This document shows positions 57,825-64,000 of a DNA stretch of 64,000 bases, piece after piece. The position numbers were made by a program, and so were the translations under genes. The notes under the pieces are model-generated. The model saw only the letters and a list, made by a program, of their open reading frames with translations, did no database searches and had not been told where the DNA came from. Each line of letters starts with the position of its first letter. Positions within the stretch are counted from its first letter, which is position 1. This DNA comes from Liolophura sinensis. Lineage: Eukaryota > Mollusca > Polyplacophora > Chitonida > Chitonidae. The stretch is from positions 7,238,044-7,302,043 of the forward strand of contig NC_088301.1 in the NCBI RefSeq assembly GCF_032854445.1, read 5' to 3'.

Positions 57825-59585
57825 CACGGCGTCTTGAAGTCTGCTAGAGGGAAGAAAAGCCATTAATGACAATAGCACAGGTGTGCATATGGTACAGAGA
57901 TGACACAGTGTCTTGAAGTCTGTTGTAGGGAAGGAAAGGCCATTAATGATAATGACACAGGTGTGCACACGGTACAGAGATGACACGGTGTATTGAAGCC
58001 TGCTATAGGGAAGGAAAACCCATTAATGATAATGACACAGGTGTGCATATATGGTAGAGATGACACGACGTCTTGAAGCCTACCATAGGGGAGGAAAGGC
58101 CTTTAATGACAATGACACAGGTGTGCATATGGTACAGAGATGACACCTCGTCCTGAAGCCTGCTATAGGGAAGGCAAGGCGATTAATGACAATGACACAG
58201 GTGTGCAAATGGTACAGAGATGGCACAGCGTCCTGAAACCTGCCATAGGGAAGGAGAGGCCATTCATGACAATGACACAGGTGTGCGTATGGTACAGGGA
58301 TGACATGTCATCCTGAAGCCGCTGTAGGCAAGGAAAGGCCATTAATGACAGTAACACAGGCGTGGAAATTGCACAGAAATGGTACGTCGTCTTGAAGCCG
58401 GCTATAGCGAAGGAAAGGTCATTAATGACAAGGACACAGGTGTGCATATGGTACACAGATGACATGTCTTGAAGCCTGCTATAGCGAAGGAAAGGTCATT
58501 AATGACAATGACACAGGTGTGCATATGGTACAGAGATGACACGACATCTTGAAGCCTGCTATAGTGAAGGAAAGGCCATTAATGACAAGGACACAGGTGT
58601 GCATATGGCACAGAGATGACGCAACGTCTTGAAGCCTGCCATAGGGAAGGCAAGGTCATTAATGATAATGACACAGGTGTGCATATGGTACAGAGATGAC
58701 ACTTCGTCTTGAAAACTGCCATAGGGAAGGAAAGGCCTACTATGATAGTGACATAGGTGTGCATATGGTACAGAGATGACATGATGTCTTGAAAACTGCC
58801 ATAGGGAAGGAGAGGCCATTCGTGACAATGACACAGGTGTGCATATGGTACAGAGATGACCTGGCATATTGAAGCCTGCCATAGGGAAGGCAAGGTCATT
58901 AATGACAATGACACAGGTGTGCATATGGTACAGAGGTGACACAGCGTATTGAAACCTGCCATAGGGAAGGAAAGGCCATTAATGACAATGACACAGGTGT
59001 GCATATGGTACAGAGGTGACACAGCGTATTGAAACCTGCCATAGGGAAGGAAAGGCCATTAATGACAATGACACAGGTGTGCATATGGTACAGAGATGAC
59101 CTGGCGTATTGAAGCCTGCCATAGGGAAGGCAAGGTCATTAATGACAATGACACAGGTGTGCATATGGTACAGAGGTGACACAGCGTATTGAAACCTGCC
59201 ATAGGGAAGGAAAGGCCATTAATGACAATGACACAGGTGTGCATATGGTACAGAGATGACCTGGCGTAATGAAGCCTGCCATAGGGAAGGCAAGGTCATT
59301 AATGACAATGACACAGGTGTGCATATGGTACAGAGATGACCTGGCGTAATGAAGCCTGCCATAGGGAAGGCAAGGTCATTAATGACAATGACACAGGTGT
59401 GCATATGGTACAGAGATGACCTGGCGTATTGAAGCCTGCCATAGGGAAGGCAAGGTCATTAATGACAATGACACAGGTGTGCATATGGTACAGAGGTGAC
59501 ACGGCGTATTGAAACCTGCCGCAGGGAAGGCAAGGTCGTTAATGACAATGACACAGGTGTGCATGTTGTTCAGAGACACGATGAG
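57825..59585 (+). repeat. NME6 stop-codon-derived minisatellite, ~22 copies of 80 bp
   Basis: The unit is the last ~60 nt of NME6 coding sequence plus ~20 nt of 3' UTR. In the gene frame each copy reads C(Y/H)REGKAINDNDTGVHMVQ then Arg and TGA, against the true end CYREGKVFYDNDTGMHMLQR-TGA. The copies follow the genuine stop (57822-57824) head to tail. The 80-bp period is not a multiple of three. Copies 12-22 (58.8-59.5 kb) are almost identical to each other. Confidence 0.95.
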
Positions 59586-59589
59586 CATC

Positions 59590-60660
59590 TTTTAGTCGGT
59601 CAGGTATTTCAAACTAGTACTAGTACGCTGAATATATTTGATTGTAGATGTATACATAGGATATGGTGGATGATTATCAAAAGCACAGATGGACCTGAGA
59701 CTGACTCTCGCAATGTTTGATTGCACCATTTGTGATTAACAGCAAGGCGTCACAAAAATAACGTACAATACATAAAGTACGTTATCAACACAAATTGAGC
59801 GGGTGGCTGCACCATTGTATTATGACCGGATGATGTCATTCATCTCAAAACCTAATCTGTCCTGTCATGCAGATCAGTTTTTACAAAGTATGTAGTGGCA
59901 TAACCACTGTGTGGTTGTCGGTGAACATGAACAAATCTTCTTATCCCCGAACCTTTCTACGAACCATCACTTTAATTCTTCTAAACCTTTATTCTGTACT
60001 GGATTAGACAGTTGTTCAGTTATGTACCATAAAGTTACACTGCATGGATTCATGTTAGATATTAACATTATTAACATAGTAACTTATAAGGGTAGCCATA
60101 GTAGTATTGCTGTTTAAAATTACATGTACATGTCCGTCTGGTAAATGGTACTTTTTCAAATGTTGGCGCAACAAGATGCACGGCTTCAAAATGATGACAT
60201 CATTGCATTGATTTGGTTAGCTCACTGCCTTTGACTTGTGTTTAAAATACGTCCAGCTTCACATTGTAAACAAACACAGTTGTCAGAATAATTAAGCATG
60301 TCAGCATTCACCTGCGCAATTAGCATTTGAACCATTCAGTGTTAAACTCCATGAAAAAGTAAGCAAACAAACCTGGAGAAACACAGTGTGTATCCTTGTT
60401 GTATTTTAAAGCTTATAATATTACATGAGTGGAAAATAACGATGGTCATAAAAACAATATTGAAACATTTTATGAAGCCATGTTTTACACGAAACTTTGT
60501 TGTGATTTAAAGATCACCTAAACGTTACAAGCTTACCCATATCAAAGTACATCACTGTATTTATTTGAGAGATATTATACATGTATGCCATCTCATGAAT
60601 TTCACACATCTGTACATTTTGGCATGTACTTGACAAGCCTCTCAAATGATACCATGACCT
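59590..60660. other. No recognisable gene
   Basis: Unique-looking sequence between two arrays. No supported exon. Confidence 0.5.
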
Positions 60661-60679
60661 CACTGATAAGAGCCCCATT

Positions 60680-61752
60680 GAAATCTATGATGTTGTCTGA
60701 CACCAAGCCTCCACAGTGTCACCATAACTCGTACGATGTTGCCTGACACCAAACCTCCACAGTGTCACCATAACTCGTGAGATGTTGCCTGACACCAAGC
60801 CTCCACAGTGTCACCATAATTCGTACGATGTTGCCTGACACCAAGTCTCCACAGTGTCACCATAACTTGTACGATGTTGCCTGACACCACACCTCCACAG
60901 TGTCACCATAACTCGTGTGATGTTGACTGACACAAAGTCTCCACAGTGTCACCATGACTTCTACAATGTGGCCTGACACCAAACCTCCACAGTGTCACCA
61001 TAACTCGTGTGAGGTTGCCTGACACCGAGCCTCCAGTGTCACCATAACTCATACGATGTTGCCTAACACCAAGCCTTCACAGTGTCACCATAACTCGTAT
61101 GATATTGCCTGACACCAAGCCTCCACAGTCTCACCATAACTCGTATGATGTTGCCTGACACCAAGCCTCCACAGTGTCACCATAACTCGTACGATGTTGC
61201 CTGACACCAAGTCTCCACAGTGTCACCATAATTCGTACGATGTTGCCAGACCAAGCCTCCACAGTCTCACCATAACTCGTGTGATGTTGCCTGACACCAA
61301 ACCTTCACAGTGTCAACATAACTCGTACGATGTTGCCTGACACCAAACCTCCACAGTGTCACCATAACTCGTACGATGTCGCCAGACCAAGCCTCCACAG
61401 TCTCACCATAACTCGTGTGATGTTGCATGACACCAAACCTCCACAGTGTCACCATAACTCGTACGATGTCGCCAGACCAAGCCTCCACAGTGTCACCATA
61501 ACTCGTGTGATGTTGCCTGACACCAAACCTCCACAGTGTCACCATAACTCGTACGATGTTGCTTGACACCAAACCTCCACAGCGCACCATAACTCGTACG
61601 ATGTCGCCAGGCCAAACCTCCACAGTGTCACCATAACTCGTGTGATATTGCCGGATACCAAGTCTCCACAGTGTCACCATAACCCGTACGATTTTGCCTG
61701 ATACCACTCCTCCGCAGTGTCACCATAACTGGTGTGATGCCATCTGACACGT
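60680..61752. repeat. 46-bp minisatellite, ~23 copies
   Basis: Unit 'acgatgttgcctgacaccaa' + 'gcctccacagtgtcaccata' + 'actcgt'. A shorter variant ('gtcgccagaccaag') alternates with it near 61370-61620, giving a ~90-bp higher-order period. The minus-strand 146-codon frame is repeat-driven. Confidence 0.95.
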
Positions 61753-62345
61753 CTCCTCCACAGTATCAAAAAAAAAAAAAAATATATATGTTGTTACCGA
61801 CACCTGATTTCCGCAATATCCTCACAACTTTGTTACATTGCCTGTCAGCGGCGTGCAAGGAATTCTGTTGGTTTGACTTAATTTCCGCATTTTCTTTGGA
61901 ATCTGGTCTGGTTGCATGATAACTAATTTCTACATCATTCGCAGAATTGAGGAGTAATTTTTTGACAGATTTGACTATTTACATCCACTCTTAAATCGTC
62001 GGTAGATTCAGGATTCCTACAGATACCATGTGGAAGCCAAGTAGCTTCTATTCCCTAAACGCTTTCAGTGAAATCTGTTTCATAAGAAAAGTTGAAACAA
62101 GAACCCTTCATTCGGCGTTGATAAAGCTCGTCGAACTCTTCATTTAGGGCAACAGTAAACCAATTCTTCCAATCTCCAACGACACCTGGAAATAACACGG
62201 AAATTTTGTGAAAAATGTAGCCATGGCTTTTGCTATACGTAAAATAAAACTAAGGATATACCGTACAGAGCAAAATGAGTCATTCTCGTATACGTGTATG
62301 TGTCATTCCTAGTGTACCCGTAATATTTTAAATGATCAAAGCAAG

Positions 62346-62640
62346 ATGAAATTTGTAGACGAGATTTGGACGCTGATTGAGGAAAATTACCCTTCTATTT
62401 TCAGTTTTTATGATACTGTAAACACAGGGCCTGTAGTTCCACAGTTAAAAATATTTGTTCCATTAATGCCACGTGAAAGTAAATTTTATTTTTGTAGGTA
62501 CATTATGTATTATGATAAATCTGATGATAAGCATATTATTACAGAGTGTTTTCAAAGCCCGTCACAGGCTCAAATCCAGCCCTCGCTCTTTTTAGCGCGA
62601 GGTCAACTCTTTTATTATACGCATAGTCAAACTTCATTTC
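62346..62640 (+). other. Open frame of unknown nature
   Basis: An ATG frame (KFVDEIWTLIEENYPSIFSF...) is open for ~98 codons before running into a SINE at 62640. Not recognised; no splice support. Possibly an eroded transposon ORF. Confidence 0.2.
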
Positions 62641-62800
62641 CTCATTTGATTGGTTTTGTTTTCATGTCGTACTCAAGAACATTTCGCTTCTACGACGGCA
62701 ACAAACATGGTGGTGGAAGGAGGTCGGGCGGAACCATGCATGCAGGGGAACTCCCATGCATGACCCTCCGCATGTAGCTGCAGACCTTCCCATGTACAAG
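62640..62800 (-). mobile_element. SINE family A, 3' half
   Basis: 'tgattggttttgttttcatg', 'gtactcaagaacatttcgc' and 'agctgcagaccttcccatg' in SINE order; diverged. Confidence 0.8.
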
Positions 62801-63187
62801 TATCCTCAACAAAACAGTTTAACAGTGAATTATGATTTCATAAGACACAGGGTTTTACATCTCTTTTAATCTCTTTGTAACAATTAAGCAATTTTGAGGC
62901 GCCTTTTAGTCTACTAAAATTTGTTGACATTAGAATCGCTTTATTTATCATTTTATATGTATTTTTATTTATCTTATCGACTCACTTGTGTTAAGGCTGT
63001 ATCTTAAAATAGACGCTAAATACATGTATGGACCTTGTTAAGAACACTGGTTTCATCGGGCACTACGGTTTTATCCAGCACTACTGTTTCACCTACCCAT
63101 AACTTGACCACCTTCGCAAAAGTGCAACATTCTTGTGGTGAACATTAAATAACCAAGCATTTAAAGAAATATATTATAGGATTGTGG

Positions 63188-63408
63188 TTCTGCCAGCAAC
63201 CTGTGGATGGGCGTGGGTTTCCTCCCGGGGGCTCCCCGATTTCCACCCACCATACTGCTGGCCGCGGTCGTATAAATGAAACATTCTTGAGTACGGCGTA
63301 AAACACCAATCAAATAAATAAATAAATACTGGCCGCTGTCGTATGTATGAAATATTCTTGAGAACTGCGTAAAACACCAGTCCAATAAATAAATAAATAA
63401 ATAAATAT
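63188..63408 (+). mobile_element. SINE family A with duplicated 3' end
   Basis: A 5'-truncated copy ends in (AAAT)n at ~63328 and is followed at once by a second 3' end ('ctggccgctgtcgtatgtat' to 'gcgtaaaacaccagtccaat') with its own (AAAT)n tail. Confidence 0.9.
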
Positions 63409-64000
63409 AAGATATAGAAGACACATTTTGGACTAGCATATAATAGGGGTTCGAGTAGGCTACATATCTCTCTTGAAGAGGTTAACTGATCTGGTTGTAA
63501 ATGTATAAACTAGGGCACAGCCACGAGAGTTACAATGTGAAACGCCTACTAATTTGTCGTAGTCGCCGAAGGAGCATTATGTTGCGCCATATCTTCAAAT
63601 GATAGCAACGACCTCTTCCACACAACTGTCACTGGTAGTCGCCCATAGTATTCGAGCACTTACAGCAAAGACAAACTCCAGGAAAAAGCTCGCATGTGCA
63701 CAATATCTACTTTTTCTGAAAATTTACTCGCTATTTTGTAAAATCCCACTCACTTCTGCACAGTTATCGCAAAATAGTTCGTTTTAGCCTAGGTGCCAGA
63801 GTAAACTTCAGTTCTGCTGCGCGTAAAATATCCCACAACACATTTGATCCCGTTTCGCATTGTAACTCGAGTCTGCGCCTCTTGATTCAGAGTGTTACAT
63901 GTTAGTTTGTAACTATCGGATTGCCGACCTGTGCGAATAAACTGTGGAGCCCCTTTCCACTCGTCGAGAGCAGAGTTGTCAAACTGGGCATCCACGGAAC
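63409..64000. other. No recognisable gene
   Basis: Window end; two short frames without splice support. Confidence 0.4.

Noticed and set aside
58559-59588. Series of ~60-147-codon minus-strand frames (HMHTCVIVIN-type)
   Set aside because: Antisense shadows of the 80-bp NME6-derived array.
61267-61707. 146-codon minus-strand frame
   Set aside because: Produced by the 46-bp array.
62346-62777. 143-codon plus-strand gene
   Set aside because: The last third is antisense SINE sequence, so the frame as a whole is not a conserved protein; only the first part is kept as an unknown frame.

Overview
This is eukaryotic, intron-rich, AT-rich and repeat-rich genomic DNA. No bacterial gene organisation is present. 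The proteins are animal-like, and the most abundant dispersed element is a tRNA-derived SINE with a CCAAT-(A/C)AAT-(AAAT)n type tail, a type I associate with molluscs and related lophotrochozoans. I read the source as a lophotrochozoan, probably a mollusc; the species cannot be told from the sequence.

Two genes can be followed from start codon to stop codon with consistent splice phases. On the minus strand, 31081 down to 20691, is an eight-exon L-threonine 3-dehydrogenase gene (382 residues, intact Rossmann glycine motif and YxxxK pair). On the plus strand, 51424-57824, is a six-exon NME6-type nucleoside diphosphate kinase (174 residues, intact NxTHGSD catalytic loop). A two-exon FAM167-like gene lies on the minus strand at 9607-11727, with one unresolved reading-frame break. 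The last exon of an unidentified plus-strand gene is at 565-763.

The spaces between and within these genes are filled by tandem arrays (at least fifteen), by about twenty SINE copies in both orientations, by LINE remnants (31.2-32.0, 35.5-37.1 and 38.9-41.4 kb), by a Penelope-like fragment (25.8-26.6 kb), by two Tc1-like transposon remnants (41.6-43.0 and 43.9-44.6 kb), and by three families of short inverted-repeat (MITE-like) elements. The 38-41 kb and 41.6-43 kb blocks show nested insertions.

The most unusual signal is that several minisatellites are copies of the gene's own exon edges. The 80-bp array after NME6 repeats the last coding segment including the stop codon, about 22 times. 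The ~52-bp array in the threonine dehydrogenase gene repeats the splice acceptor plus the first ~38 nt of exon 3, about 10 times. The array beside the FAM167-like exon repeats the end of the exon plus its splice donor. A fourth array starts at the donor of threonine dehydrogenase exon 5, and a fifth (23 bp) appears to grow out of LINE coding sequence. A second oddity is a pair of hairpins 0.4 kb apart in intron 6 of the dehydrogenase gene with identical 15-nt loops but unrelated stems, one of them a perfect 39-bp stem.
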